Origin: Flavobacteriales bacterium UBA1531
GTDB taxonomy: Bacteria; Bacteroidota; Bacteroidia; Flavobacteriales_D; Sanyastnellaceae
Direction of reading: 5' to 3'
DNA: 45,860 bases
Assembly (NCBI GenBank): GCA_002323795.1
Contig: DCPZ01000087.1
Coordinates: 1-45,860 of the forward strand
This document shows, piece by piece, positions 35,342 to 44,069 of the stretch. The translations under genes and the position numbers were made by a program. The notes beneath the pieces are model-generated. The model made no database searches. It saw only the letters and a list, made by a program, of their open reading frames with translations, and had not been told where the DNA came from. The first letter of the stretch is position 1; each line of letters starts with the position of its first letter.

Positions 35342-36904
35342 TCAGCCACCAGAAGAGTCTGAGGAAGCCACGTGCGTTGCCAAGATACGATGAGCCTCTC
35401 TGCGCACCTCAAACGACTTCTTAAGCGCCCATAGCTTTTCTCTCGCCCTTCGGCCAGCTGCATCCACATCAACAATGGGATCGCAATAAGTTGTATTCCA
35501 TTCCTGCCACTGGCGCTCCAAAGGTGGAATGGTCCATGGCGCGTGTCGAGAATGCGGCTGCATATCTTTTAATTCCGGGACCCACTTTGCTATAAATTCT
35601 CCTTGTGGATCGCGCTCCAAACCCTGCTTGACCGGGTTATAAATTCGGATGGTATTGATTCCTGTCACTCCCGCCTGCATCTGAAACTGACTGTAGTGAA
35701 TGCCTGGCTCAAAATCGAGAAAACAACGGGCCAAATGTTCCACGCCCGCTTGCCATGGATGATCGAGGTGATGAGTCAAAAAACTCACGAGCATTGCACG
35801 CATTCGAAAGTTCAGATACCCCGTAGCAACGACACATCTCATGCAAGCATCAACTAAGGGCACCCCAGTCTTCCCCTCTTTCCAGGCTTGCAAATTCTCG
35901 GGATCACCATTGTGGGACACTTTGAGGTATCCCCGATTCACAGATTCAAACTCCATGCGATCCTCTGATTCAAATTTTTGAATGAAATGACCTTGCCAAC
36001 GTAACCGACTGCCAAAAGCCTTGAGATCCATTTTCGCACGGGGCAATTCAGCCGCCCGATATGCTTGGAATACTTGACGCATACTCAAGCAACCCCATGC
36101 CAAATAAGGAGACAGGCGGCTGCATGATTCCCGACTCGCAAGCGGTTGGCCGATTTGACGGCGGTAACCCTTCACGCGGCCTTCGAAAAACGACTGCATG
36201 TATCGGTGGCCTTCACGCTCACCTCCCATTTGAAATGGTCCTGAACCACCCGGGTCTTGATCGTGAAGAACTCGGGGGCACTCTCTTAACTCAAGTGAAT
36301 CAGGCAAGGGAATAGTCATCAGAGGAATGCTCTTCATGGATTTTTGTGGAATCGGCTGCACGCGTTTTGAATTCATCGCGTGGTGCCATTCCACAGCCCA
36401 TCCATCGCGCGAACGACGGCCTCTTTTTACAGCTTGTTGCGGAGTTTCAATCCAGGGAATGCTGCGAGCGCCGCACCAAGATTGAACAGAACGATCGCAT
36501 TCATAGGTATGACGAAGCCCCGTCTCTTCATGGCTGTAGATTCCTTTGATATGATAATGCAACGCGATCCAATTGCAAATTTCTAGAATGTCACTTGCAC
36601 TAACCGAAACTGTCACAGGCCAGGCTAAATCCTGAATTTCATTCTTGAGGGCACACCATGCCTCCCAGCGAAATTGGAGGTGACGATTCGATGTTGTAGG
36701 ATGCTGAAGAGTGTTCGGGTCAAACACATGCACCAACAAAACAGAATCCCCTGCGTTCGCGGCTGCTTTCAAGGCATTCGACAAGGGCTCGTGGTCCCTG
36801 ATTCTCAGGTCGCGTTTGAACCAGACGATGCGAATATTCTGCTTGGACTTCAGTGATGACTGCATCGCAAACAAAACATCTGAATCATCCGAAGGTTCGA
36901 TCAT
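35342..36904 (-). CDS. Photolyase/cryptochrome-family flavoprotein
   Basis: A 520-residue protein. The N-terminal alpha/beta antenna domain (IRIVWFKRDLRIRDHEPLSN) is at about 24-150 and the FAD-binding helical domain at about 250-480 (SRLSPYLAWGCLSMRQV, GVPLVDACMRCVVATGYLNF, DFEPGIHYSQFQMQAGV). It should repair UV lesions or act as a blue-light receptor. The stretch GINTIRIYNPVKQG replaces the canonical TDAAPYFRIFNP loop, so it belongs to a divergent subfamily. The ATG at 36904 is used; an internal ATG at 36865 (MQSSLKSKQ) would leave room for a leader, since the upstream gene's terminator ends only a few bases before 36904. Confidence 0.85.
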   Translation of the reverse strand: MIEPSDDSDVLFAMQSSLKSKQNIRIVWFKRDLRIRDHEPLSNALKAAANAGDSVLLVHVFDPNTLQHPTTSNRHLQFRWEAWCALKNEIQDLAWPVTVSVSASDILEICNWIALHYHIKGIYSHEETGLRHTYECDRSVQSWCGARSIPWIETPQQAVKRGRRSRDGWAVEWHHAMNSKRVQPIPQKSMKSIPLMTIPLPDSLELRECPRVLHDQDPGGSGPFQMGGEREGHRYMQSFFEGRVKGYRRQIGQPLASRESCSRLSPYLAWGCLSMRQVFQAYRAAELPRAKMDLKAFGSRLRWQGHFIQKFESEDRMEFESVNRGYLKVSHNGDPENLQAWKEGKTGVPLVDACMRCVVATGYLNFRMRAMLVSFLTHHLDHPWQAGVEHLARCFLDFEPGIHYSQFQMQAGVTGINTIRIYNPVKQGLERDPQGEFIAKWVPELKDMQPHSRHAPWTIPPLERQWQEWNTTYCDPIVDVDAAGRRAREKLWALKKSFEVRREAHRILATHVASSDSSGG

Positions 36905-36907
36905 CGG

Positions 36908-36951
36908 GAAAACAAAACCGCCTCTTCAAGCACAAGCTCGAACAGGCGGTT
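36908..36951 (-). terminator. Rho-independent terminator of the 36972-37838 lipoprotein gene
   Basis: On the minus strand AACCGCCT ... AGGCGGTT with inner TTCGAGC / GCTTGAA and a TTGT loop makes a 16-pair stem with one internal mismatch, followed by the T-rich TTGTTTTC. It begins about 20 bases after the stop and overlaps the leader of the photolyase gene. Confidence 0.85.
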
Positions 36952-36971
36952 CAATCAACAATTGCTTTCTG

Positions 36972-37838
36972 TTACGGACAATCGCAAGACTCAAAGCAAA
37001 CGACACCGAGGTCCATGGCTCCTTCGACCTGAATCACTCGGTTGGTATACTGCCCCGTTGTTTTAGTGCATGGCATTCCAACCTCGAAGGTTTCTTGACG
37101 CTCCACATTCTTATCCAGTGCAAACTTGTACTCCAATTCACCTTTGCCAACACGAATGCTACCCTCAAAAATACCATCGCCATCTTCATCCGACAACGCA
37201 TCGCATTCCACGCACCAATTATTGAAGCTACCATAAATGCTAACAGACTGATACGGATCTCCTTCATAGCTATTCATATCAACGGCAAAATCAATTTCAG
37301 CAACTGATTCAACCGTTTTGCTGTGAGTATAGATCCTGTGAAATAAAATCTTTCCGTCGGACACATACACATTAGAATGACGAACAAAAGAAGTCAACGT
37401 GTCTCCAACCATGGATTCTAGTCGATAACCGTTGAACACCCAAGTACCATCCGCGGCATCTTCCGGCGAATCGTGATAAACGATCGGCACTCCCCACTCG
37501 GGAATGAAATTCACGTCTGCTGTTTCAAACCAAGTGCCTAAACGCTCAGCGAGCTCTTCTTTGCCATTGATAACATCATCGCCTGAAACCTCAATCGTGA
37601 TGGAATCTCCCGCGATTGAAAGAATTCCTTCCAAGTTCTCATCTGTAAGATATTGGCCCCACTGGAGCCATAAATCCGCCGCAGATTGTTGGCCAAAGTC
37701 CCACTTCTCCATTTGATTGCCCCCATAACCGTGCAGTGATGAAGGTTGAGTAACTGAGGGAGTTTCCGTTGGTTGGTTGCAGCTGAAAAATGAAAGGATC
37801 GTTGCAGAAATTGCAAGGCATGAAAATTGACGACTCAT
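36972..37838 (-). CDS. Lipoprotein with NTF2-like and glycogen-binding-like E-set domains
   Basis: A 288-residue lipoprotein, lipobox SFFSC (Cys20). Residues about 45-170 resemble an NTF2/SnoaL-like domain (LWLQWGQYLTDENLEGILSI, GDSITIEVSGDDVINGKEEL, then HSNVYVSDGKILFHRIYTHS). Residues about 182-285 are an E-set module of the same type as those in the 9904-11679 protein: VDMNSYEGDP, VSIYGSFNNW, DEDGDGIFEGSIRV, ELEYKFALD, ending VCFESCDCP. The ATG at 37838 is preferred to the longer frame at 37871 because it begins the lipoprotein signal. Ligand unknown; surface carbohydrate binding is inference. Confidence 0.75.
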   Translation of the reverse strand: MSRQFSCLAISATILSFFSCNQPTETPSVTQPSSLHGYGGNQMEKWDFGQQSAADLWLQWGQYLTDENLEGILSIAGDSITIEVSGDDVINGKEELAERLGTWFETADVNFIPEWGVPIVYHDSPEDAADGTWVFNGYRLESMVGDTLTSFVRHSNVYVSDGKILFHRIYTHSKTVESVAEIDFAVDMNSYEGDPYQSVSIYGSFNNWCVECDALSDEDGDGIFEGSIRVGKGELEYKFALDKNVERQETFEVGMPCTKTTGQYTNRVIQVEGAMDLGVVCFESCDCP

Positions 37839-37906
37839 GGCGCTTTGGGGGGTTAAATTGTAAAAAGGCACGGTTTAGAATACAACCTTGCATTGAAGGC
37901 GAGATA

Positions 37907-37914
37907 CAAATCTA
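37907..37914 (-). promoter_or_regulatory. -7 element upstream of the E-set lipoprotein gene
   Basis: The minus strand reads TAGATTTG, matching TAnnTTTG, 69 bases before the ATG. The -33 region is not consensus. Confidence 0.3.
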
Positions 37915-37944
37915 CTCCAACATGGCAATTCGTCTTATACATTT

Positions 37945-37964
37945 TGACCAAAATCTAATGGTCA
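37945..37964. promoter_or_regulatory. Possible operator palindrome TGACCA-N8-TGGTCA
   Basis: Perfect 6-bp inverted repeat with an 8-base A/T-rich spacer in the divergent promoter region, just upstream of the minus-strand -7 box. Short enough to occur by chance. Confidence 0.25.
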
Positions 37965-38275
37965 TAGTGAATGATCAAAATCAAAAATACTAAGCTGTCA
38001 TTATTGTGAGAAATCCATTCTAGATTGTTCATTTTTTAACGATAAGTTGTAACAAAAGGCACATTTAATTTGAGTTTCGTGCAATAATTTGTCCCCAGAT
38101 TGAATCCCCTTCGACGGCAACAGATTGAAATGTAAATGCGACCATCAAAACAACTCAAAATGACCGCTCATTCGAAAGCTCAGGCGCAATGCTTGAAAGC
38201 CGACGAGACATGAAGGGATAGCAATAGCAACTTATTTAAACCCTTACATCCGCCTCATCAAACCAACTCCAATTC

Positions 38276-40378
38276 ATGAAATATTCAATCACCCTATTAA
38301 CGCTTTTCTGGACGCTACTGGCCGTGGGTCAGACGACAATAGGCGACTTTATATCAAGTTCTTCAACAACCGAGCACCTCGAATCCATTGCCGCAAACTT
38401 TGACCTGACTTCCACTTTACAGGATGGTCAAAACTTGACCGTATTTGCGCCTTCCGATGATGCAGTTGAGGCTTATGCAAGTTCAATTGGCCAGGACATT
38501 GCGGTATTCTTAGAATCAAACGAAGCGCTTGAAATGATTCAATACCATGTGGCATTGGACCAAGAAATCCTATTCAGTTCAATCGGAGATGGTCTAGAAT
38601 TTTCTACCGCTTTGGGCACGACCATGGAAGTCTCAGCAACCAACGGTGTGAATCTGGCCAACGCAACATCCATCGTTACCGCCGACGTGGCTTTGGACAA
38701 TGGAATTGTCCACCTTCTCGACGAGGTCATCTTACCTTCCATGAGCATTTACGATTGGATCGACGCTAGCAGCAGCCACAATTACGTCAAGATTGCAATT
38801 GACAATGCCAATTTAACAGAGACGTTCGACGCCTTGGATGCGATGACCTTTTTTGCACCAAATGATGCTGCATTCATTGACTTTGCCGATGCAAATGACC
38901 TCACGATTTACGACATTCTCTACAGTCCTGATCTGAGCTCCATACTCATGGAACACCTGATTTCAGAATCATTGGCATACGCCAGTGAACTTCTCGAAGA
39001 CGGTTCATCGACAGCAGCATCTGGAAATGACCTGTACGTTTTCATGAACGCGTCAGGATCAGCTCAAGTGAATTCTGTTCCAATCTTGGCCACAGACATC
39101 ATGACTCACAATGGTTTGATTCATAGCATCGCAGGAATCATTCAACCCATTGATTTATTGTCTGACGTTCTACAAGCGCAGGGTCTTACCCTTTTAGATA
39201 CACTGCTCACGGAAACAGGGCTCAGTCCCGCCATCAATTTCAGCGGAGCCGAGTATACGTTATTCGCACCAACTGACTCAGCCATCATCAACTTCATGGC
39301 AGAGGTTGGATCAACTTTAGAAGACTTCCTCTCCGACCCAGATGGTTTGACTGAAGCGTTGCTTTATCACACGACCACTGGAATCGCATATGCAAGCGAC
39401 CTAACAGATGGCATGCAAATCACAATGAATTCATCACCAGATGAAACGACGACTGTGTCATTTATGGCGGACAGCATATTCATCAATGAGTCGATGGTCG
39501 TGGCTGCTGACATCGGTGTTTTTCAAGGTTTGATTCACATCATCGATCATGTACTTGAGCAACCTGAATCAGGATGCATGGATGAAATGTCATGCAACTT
39601 CAATGAAGAAGCCGTAATAGATGATGGCTCCTGCTATTCAATTGACGCATCAATCAGCTCAGAGGACATTGCCTGCTTGAACGGAAGCACTGGATCCATC
39701 TCGGTAGATACAGTGCTTTTCAATCAGACCGATGATCTCGAATTTCATCTGTTTGATTCCGATGGAAATGAGCTTGCTGAAAACGAAACAGGTGTTTTCG
39801 AAGAATTAATGGCAGGAATGTACTTCGTAGGCATAGAAGACGGCGACGATTGTGGAGCAATCTTCATGATTCAAATCATTGAACCTGATGGTGAAGCGCT
39901 GGAATTCGAGGTCTCTTCGACTCAAAATGAAGATGGAACCATCGAGGGCTCAACCACCATTTCAGGAGGCCTTGCTCCTTACAGTGTTGAGTGGTATGAA
40001 GCATCAACTTTAGAAGTGGTCGATGCTACGAACCTTGTGAATGGAACGTACATTGTCTCTGTAATTGATGCCAACGGCTGCAAAGTATCAGAAGAAATAA
40101 CGATTGACTACGATTCTTCCATTCACTCAGCTGAAGGAAATTCTTTTAGAATTTACCCCAACCCTACGCAAGGTGTTTTCCGCTTCGAAACTGCATTGAA
40201 TGGCCCAGTGCTTTTGAATGTTTTTAATTCAAGCGGTTCCAAGGTATACGAATGGTCAGGAATAGGAAGCAACCTCTCAATCGTTGATTTGGGTGAGTTC
40301 CCCAATGGATTCTATTCGATTCAAATGATTCACCGACTGTCGATCGAACAGCAATTGTTACTCAAAAGCGATCAATAA
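38276..40378 (+). CDS. T9SS cargo protein with three fasciclin domains
   Basis: A 700-residue secreted protein. Signal peptide at 1-18 (MKYSITLLTLFWTLLAVG). Three FAS1 domains at about 20-155, 158-292 and 295-428, each with the F.PSD.A / FAPNDAA / LFAPTDSA and G.[IV]H motifs (NLTVFAPSDDAVEAY, MTFFAPNDAAFIDF, YTLFAPTDSAIINF). One GCTD-type Cys repeat at about 432-455 (GCMDEMSCNFNEEAVIDDGS). Two SprB-like modules at about 456-612 (the second with GNYIVSVIDANGCK-like pattern), then a type A T9SS tail (FRIYPNPTQGVFRFETA, ending QLLLKSDQ). FAS1 domains mediate cell adhesion in known proteins; the same role here is inference. Confidence 0.9.
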   Translation: MKYSITLLTLFWTLLAVGQTTIGDFISSSSTTEHLESIAANFDLTSTLQDGQNLTVFAPSDDAVEAYASSIGQDIAVFLESNEALEMIQYHVALDQEILFSSIGDGLEFSTALGTTMEVSATNGVNLANATSIVTADVALDNGIVHLLDEVILPSMSIYDWIDASSSHNYVKIAIDNANLTETFDALDAMTFFAPNDAAFIDFADANDLTIYDILYSPDLSSILMEHLISESLAYASELLEDGSSTAASGNDLYVFMNASGSAQVNSVPILATDIMTHNGLIHSIAGIIQPIDLLSDVLQAQGLTLLDTLLTETGLSPAINFSGAEYTLFAPTDSAIINFMAEVGSTLEDFLSDPDGLTEALLYHTTTGIAYASDLTDGMQITMNSSPDETTTVSFMADSIFINESMVVAADIGVFQGLIHIIDHVLEQPESGCMDEMSCNFNEEAVIDDGSCYSIDASISSEDIACLNGSTGSISVDTVLFNQTDDLEFHLFDSDGNELAENETGVFEELMAGMYFVGIEDGDDCGAIFMIQIIEPDGEALEFEVSSTQNEDGTIEGSTTISGGLAPYSVEWYEASTLEVVDATNLVNGTYIVSVIDANGCKVSEEITIDYDSSIHSAEGNSFRIYPNPTQGVFRFETALNGPVLLNVFNSSGSKVYEWSGIGSNLSIVDLGEFPNGFYSIQMIHRLSIEQQLLLKSDQ

Positions 40379-40396
40379 CCTTACTTCAGGTGAATG

Positions 40397-40426
40397 AAAG
40401 GCCTGCCAATTGGCAGGCCTTTTTTG
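40397..40426 (+). terminator. Strong palindromic terminator after the fasciclin gene
   Basis: AAAGGCCTGCC AATT GGCAGGCCTTT with six or more T. The stem is perfect; on the minus strand it has only a short T run, so it acts mainly for the plus-strand gene but could work on both. Confidence 0.9.
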
Positions 40427-40454
40427 CTTTATAGCCGAGCAATCCGATGAGGCT

Positions 40455-41501
40455 TCAATGCGCAAATCTCACTCGCTTCTCCACGGTACCATCAGAATAC
40501 TGAAAGAATAGCAATCCCTCTGTGTCATGGCGCATCAAACGCCCCGTAATGTCTACAACGCGAATCAAGGTCCTCGAACCCGATTCACTCATTAGATCGT
40601 CAATATCATTCACGGGCTGCTCACAAAATGAAGCGAAAAAATCCCATAACAACTCGGTGCTGTCGATGTCTTGGTTGCCCCATGCACCGAACCAATCGTG
40701 CAATCCGCCGTTTACACGATAATGATGAAATTCCTGTCCTCCAGGGGAACCAAAGTGGCGAATAAAATCGACCGTAGTCAAATCCAATAGTACCGTATTG
40801 GGCATTGCCTCTTCAGTCGTTTCTGTTGTCTCCATCAGACCTGTCCAAAAATCCATCACTTCTTCCACTCCCCAGCCCCCGCTCCACGGACCCTCTAAAA
40901 TCACTCCCTGATTGTAACTCACCGTAGGATCGAGTGTTCCATGAAGATGAATCACGGGCAAAACATTGCTTGGATCACAATTCAATTGATCATAAGCGCT
41001 CATGTTTCCAGTGACCGAACCGATGGCACGAAACAAATCCGGGCGTTCGCAAGCGAGCGTGTAGCTCATGAATCCACCGTTGGACATTCCACAAGTAAAT
41101 GTACACTCAGTACTTAGCCCGTAGCTCTGCTGCAAGTGTTCGACCAAGGCGGATAGAAAGCCAATGTCATCCGTGTCACTGATGCCCAAGTTTGCATTCC
41201 AGTGATTGATGCCGAAATCATCGGCGGTGCCTTGCGGGTAGCAAATGACGGCTTCTCCGTTTTCTGCAATTTCAGTCCAGCCGGAATAACCTCTTATCAG
41301 CTGAGCAGAACTCACATAGCCGTGCAAGACTATCACCAAAGGCAAGCCCTCTGTTTCACCCTCGGGCAAGTCGAGGATGTAATTACGTTCCAATCCGTTG
41401 TGATTGAAAACAAACTCAGATTGAGCCATCACACATTGCCAATCATTTAAAACGAATGCAACGAGAACCAGAAAAAAACCAACGATTTTGGGACCTAACA
41501 T
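40455..41501 (-). CDS. Secreted CE1/PHB-depolymerase-like esterase (paralogue 1)
   Basis: A 348-residue alpha/beta hydrolase. Signal segment at about 5-27 (VGFFLVLVAFVLN, ends CVMAQ). Catalytic triad candidates Ser140 (CGMSNGGFMS), Asp191 (LHGTLDPT) and His268 (GGLHDWFG), with oxyanion segment VIVLHGYVSS. This pattern is that of LpqC/feruloyl-esterase/PHB-depolymerase-like enzymes. The C-terminus (TLIRVVDITGRLMRHDTEGL ... GTVEKRVRFAH) is a short variant of a T9SS-type tail without the YPNP strand. The ATG at 41501 is chosen because the longer frame to 41531 lacks a signal-like start. Ester substrate unknown. The other copy is at 42843. Confidence 0.87.
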   Translation of the reverse strand: MLGPKIVGFFLVLVAFVLNDWQCVMAQSEFVFNHNGLERNYILDLPEGETEGLPLVIVLHGYVSSAQLIRGYSGWTEIAENGEAVICYPQGTADDFGINHWNANLGISDTDDIGFLSALVEHLQQSYGLSTECTFTCGMSNGGFMSYTLACERPDLFRAIGSVTGNMSAYDQLNCDPSNVLPVIHLHGTLDPTVSYNQGVILEGPWSGGWGVEEVMDFWTGLMETTETTEEAMPNTVLLDLTTVDFIRHFGSPGGQEFHHYRVNGGLHDWFGAWGNQDIDSTELLWDFFASFCEQPVNDIDDLMSESGSRTLIRVVDITGRLMRHDTEGLLFFQYSDGTVEKRVRFAH

Positions 41502-41541
41502 GAGACCATGATATAGAGTGGATGGGTACACGTTAAATATG

Positions 41542-41573
41542 AAAAAAAAAAGAGGGCAAAAGCCCTCTTTTTA
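41542..41573 (-). terminator. Rho-independent terminator of the 41592-42125 gene
   Basis: On the minus strand AAAAAGAGGGC, loop TTTT, GCCCTCTTTTT with ten T. It separates the porin-like gene from the esterase. Confidence 0.9.
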
Positions 41574-41591
41574 AATTTAGGTGGAGTTTTC

Positions 41592-42125
41592 TTAGAAACT
41601 TGCTCCAAACTGGATTCGGATTTCAGCTCCTGAAGAGGATCCTAGATCATTCGAACCTCCTGTATAATTCAATTGAGGAGATATGAACCACATGTCTTTG
41701 ACAGGAATATACTTGCCCAAACCAACGCCATAGCCTGTCGAACTTTGAGCATCATTGACGCCGTCGTCTGAGTTTCCAAGAACAACTTGCGCTTGGCCAT
41801 AAAAATTATCTCCGAAGAAGTAGGCCGCCCCTACGCTTACTTGGGAACTTGACATTGTCATATCAGAAGCGCCGTCAACACCATCAATTGTGGCTGAAGC
41901 CATGTTTAAGCCGAGGCTTATGGCAATGTTGTCCGCTACCGTGTAGCCAACGAAAGGAGCTACGTCCACTCCCTCAGCTGAGAACATTTTGAACAGAGAG
42001 GTGGCATCAGCAGATCCCAAATACCAAGTGCCTTTCGGCTGAAGTGGCTCAGCATCCTGAGCAGACACATTTAATGCGCAGAATGCAAAAGCAAAAGCGC
42101 TGCAAGAAACAATAAACTTTTTCAT
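41592..42125 (-). CDS. Small outer-membrane beta-barrel protein
   Basis: A 177-residue protein with signal peptide 1-23 (MKKFIVSCSAFAFAFCALNV, ends SAQ). The barrel body has alternating strands (DNIAISLGLNMASATID, SQVSVGAAYFFGDNFYGQAQ) and a terminal strand ending in Phe (GSSSGAEIRIQFGASF), the signature of outer-membrane barrels. The longer frame to 42176 has no signal peptide. Function unknown; its strong terminator suggests a single-gene, well-expressed unit. Confidence 0.8.
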   Translation of the reverse strand: MKKFIVSCSAFAFAFCALNVSAQDAEPLQPKGTWYLGSADATSLFKMFSAEGVDVAPFVGYTVADNIAISLGLNMASATIDGVDGASDMTMSSSQVSVGAAYFFGDNFYGQAQVVLGNSDDGVNDAQSSTGYGVGLGKYIPVKDMWFISPQLNYTGGSNDLGSSSGAEIRIQFGASF

Positions 42126-42254
42126 CTTATAAAGATTTGATGTGGGGTAAAGATGAGAACGTATTCTCCGTGTCATTGAGACACGTTTAACAAAGATTTA
42201 ACACTCCCCTGTGAAAAAACCCGACTTCCACAAATTGCCTTTCGTCGCAATTAA

Positions 42255-42764
42255 ATGGGATGGAATAGCCATCTTCGCATGAACAACTTCGGCTTCTTTA
42301 ATTCTTTAAAACTTCTTTCAATGGATCCATTAATTTTTGTTGCGGCGATTCCCGTTCTTGTCTCGCTTTATGGCGTCATCAAACGCCAACGCTTTTTCTT
42401 CCTTTTGGGATATTTTCTTTTTGCGCTGATTGTCATTCCAGACCAACTGACAAAATACCTGTCGGATGACGGCACAACACTCAATCTATCCTTGACCGTA
42501 ATTTGGTTGCTTCAAGGCATTATTGCATTTCCCAATAGGCTGAATTACGATGGCAGCAAGGTCTTTCGATCTTTTGCCATTAAAACCTTCATCTCATTGG
42601 CGCTGATCAATGCATTTGCCGTCATTTTGACCCAGACGGACGACAGCATCGACGAAGGCACGCGAGCTGCAGCGGGTGTGTTCCACGCCATCCTGGTGTT
42701 GTTCCCTGTGATTGCCACCTACCTCATGGTGAGCAACAACATTCCGGTTGGCACCAATGACTGA
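42255..42764 (+). CDS. Integral membrane protein, unknown function
   Basis: A 169-residue product not recognised. Four or five hydrophobic segments: about 24-40 (PLIFVAAIPVLVSLYGV), 46-62 (FFFLLGYFLFALIVIPD), 78-90 (LSLTVIWLLQGII), 110-125 (FISLALINAFAVIL) and 142-160 (VFHAILVLFPVIATYLM). Start uncertain: ATG at 42255 preceded by TTAA, 42279 (MNNFGFF) and 42321 (MDPLIF) are all possible. A hairpin with weak T tract follows at 42802. Confidence 0.6.
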   Translation: MGWNSHLRMNNFGFFNSLKLLSMDPLIFVAAIPVLVSLYGVIKRQRFFFLLGYFLFALIVIPDQLTKYLSDDGTTLNLSLTVIWLLQGIIAFPNRLNYDGSKVFRSFAIKTFISLALINAFAVILTQTDDSIDEGTRAAAGVFHAILVLFPVIATYLMVSNNIPVGTND

Positions 42765-42801
42765 TTGAGACTTCTGTTAATTTTATGTCAAAAATCGAAT
42801 G

Positions 42802-42836
42802 AGGGCTGCAGCTATTCAGTTGCAGCCCTTAAATTT
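42802..42836 (+). terminator. Hairpin after the 42255-42764 gene, probable terminator
   Basis: AGGGCTGCA, 10-base loop, TGCAGCCCT followed by TAAATTTG. A perfect 9-bp stem, but the T tract is weak; it lies just before the esterase start at 42843. Confidence 0.55.
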
Positions 42837-42842
42837 GATGTG

Positions 42843-44030
42843 ATGCGACAACTCATATCAACCATTGGCTTTTTTTTCATCCTGAACCCATTGCAAAGCC
42901 AAGGCCTGAGCACCGAGCAGATTGAATTTGACGGACTCAACAGAACTTATCTCAAATACATCCCCGCCGGGTTTGATGCGAACAGCTCATTGCCCTTGGT
43001 GATGAGTTTCCACGGAGGCGCCGGCAATTCAAATGACCAACTCGCAATTGCAGATTTGCGTTCACTCGCTGATCAAGATCAATTCATTCTGCTTTATCCT
43101 GATGCATATCCTGAGCCTCTTGCTGGTGAAACCAACTGGCAAGTCGAAGTCTCAGGTGACTTACCTTTTACGGAGCCAACCGCTCATGATGACATTGGAT
43201 TTGTAGATGCGTTGATTGACGAGATGCACGAGGCACACGGAATAGATCTGAATCGAGTCTACGCGATGGGCTATTCAAATGGAGGTGGATTCACCTTTGA
43301 TTTGGCCTGTCGATTGAACGAACGAATTGCGGCCATAGGTGTAGTGGCAAGAACCATGTACATCGAATCGTATGAAGCCTGCAACGTCACACACCCTACG
43401 GCGGTCATGACCATACTCGGAACAGAGGACTACAATTCCCTTTACGACGGAATCACCTACGAAGGCACGCTGTACTATGCCTCAGCCGATGATTCACATG
43501 AATTGTGGTTGGAAGCCAACGGCATTCAAGATGAGCCATTGGAAACAGCCGTTCCCAATATCAGCAGCAACGATGGAAGCACTGCGGACCTCATCACTTG
43601 GGAAAGCACGGATGAATGCGTGGCAGTGGAACATTACCGCATCAATGGTGGTGGCCACGACTGGCCCGGGACTTTTGGAAATATGGACATCGTAGCGCAC
43701 GAAGTCATTTGGGATTTTGTAAAGGACTATGGCCTATCCGGGCTTTTGGACTGCACAACCAATTCCATCGCGGTCAATGAAGATGCGTCGAAATTAGAAT
43801 GGAGCGTCTATCCCAATCCAACGTCCGATCAACTGAATATTTCGGCTCCATCAAACGGTCCTTGGCGCTGCACCCTGTTCAATGCGAAAGGACAAGCAAT
43901 CCATCAGAGAACAGCAAATCAGTCGATAATCACGATTGATTGTCAGAGCGTGGCTCCGGGATTGCATTTATTGCGAGCGACCGATGGAAAAGGAAAATCA
44001 TTCTCAAGCTCCGTATTGATTGAACACTGA
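42843..44030 (+). CDS. Secreted CE1/PHB-depolymerase-like esterase with T9SS tail (paralogue 2)
   Basis: A 395-residue alpha/beta hydrolase. Signal peptide at 1-20 (MRQLISTIGFFFILNPLQSQ). Triad candidates Ser145 (AMGYSNGGGF), Asp196 (ILGTEDYNS) and His272 (GGGHDWPGTFG), oxyanion region VMSFHGGAGNSND. The C-terminal about 75 residues are a classical type A sorting domain (WSVYPNPTSDQLNISAPS, ending SSVLIEH). It shares the GGxHDW and HDDIGFVDALI-type blocks with the esterase at 40455, so the two are paralogues. The frame can begin at 42765 but that part covers the hairpin; the ATG at 42843 starts the signal peptide. Confidence 0.9.
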   Translation: MRQLISTIGFFFILNPLQSQGLSTEQIEFDGLNRTYLKYIPAGFDANSSLPLVMSFHGGAGNSNDQLAIADLRSLADQDQFILLYPDAYPEPLAGETNWQVEVSGDLPFTEPTAHDDIGFVDALIDEMHEAHGIDLNRVYAMGYSNGGGFTFDLACRLNERIAAIGVVARTMYIESYEACNVTHPTAVMTILGTEDYNSLYDGITYEGTLYYASADDSHELWLEANGIQDEPLETAVPNISSNDGSTADLITWESTDECVAVEHYRINGGGHDWPGTFGNMDIVAHEVIWDFVKDYGLSGLLDCTTNSIAVNEDASKLEWSVYPNPTSDQLNISAPSNGPWRCTLFNAKGQAIHQRTANQSIITIDCQSVAPGLHLLRATDGKGKSFSSSVLIEH

Positions 44031-44069
44031 AGGCTTGCCCACTGAATGGGTCCGCCCTACTTTTCGGCC

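Larger units (their letters stand above)
37839..38275. other. 437-base divergent intergenic region
   Basis: This region separates the E-set lipoprotein (minus) from the fasciclin gene (plus). It contains a minus-strand -7 match TAGATTTG (37907-37914), a TGACCA-N8-TGGTCA palindrome (37945-37964) and two plus-strand near-matches to TAnnTTTG near 38065-38090 (TTAATTTG, ATAATTTG). No ORF with coding features and no RNA gene recognised. Confidence 0.4.

Noticed and set aside
37945..37964. TGACCA-N8-TGGTCA as a firm operator
   Set aside because: Listed only as a low-confidence site because a 6-bp arm palindrome can occur by chance.
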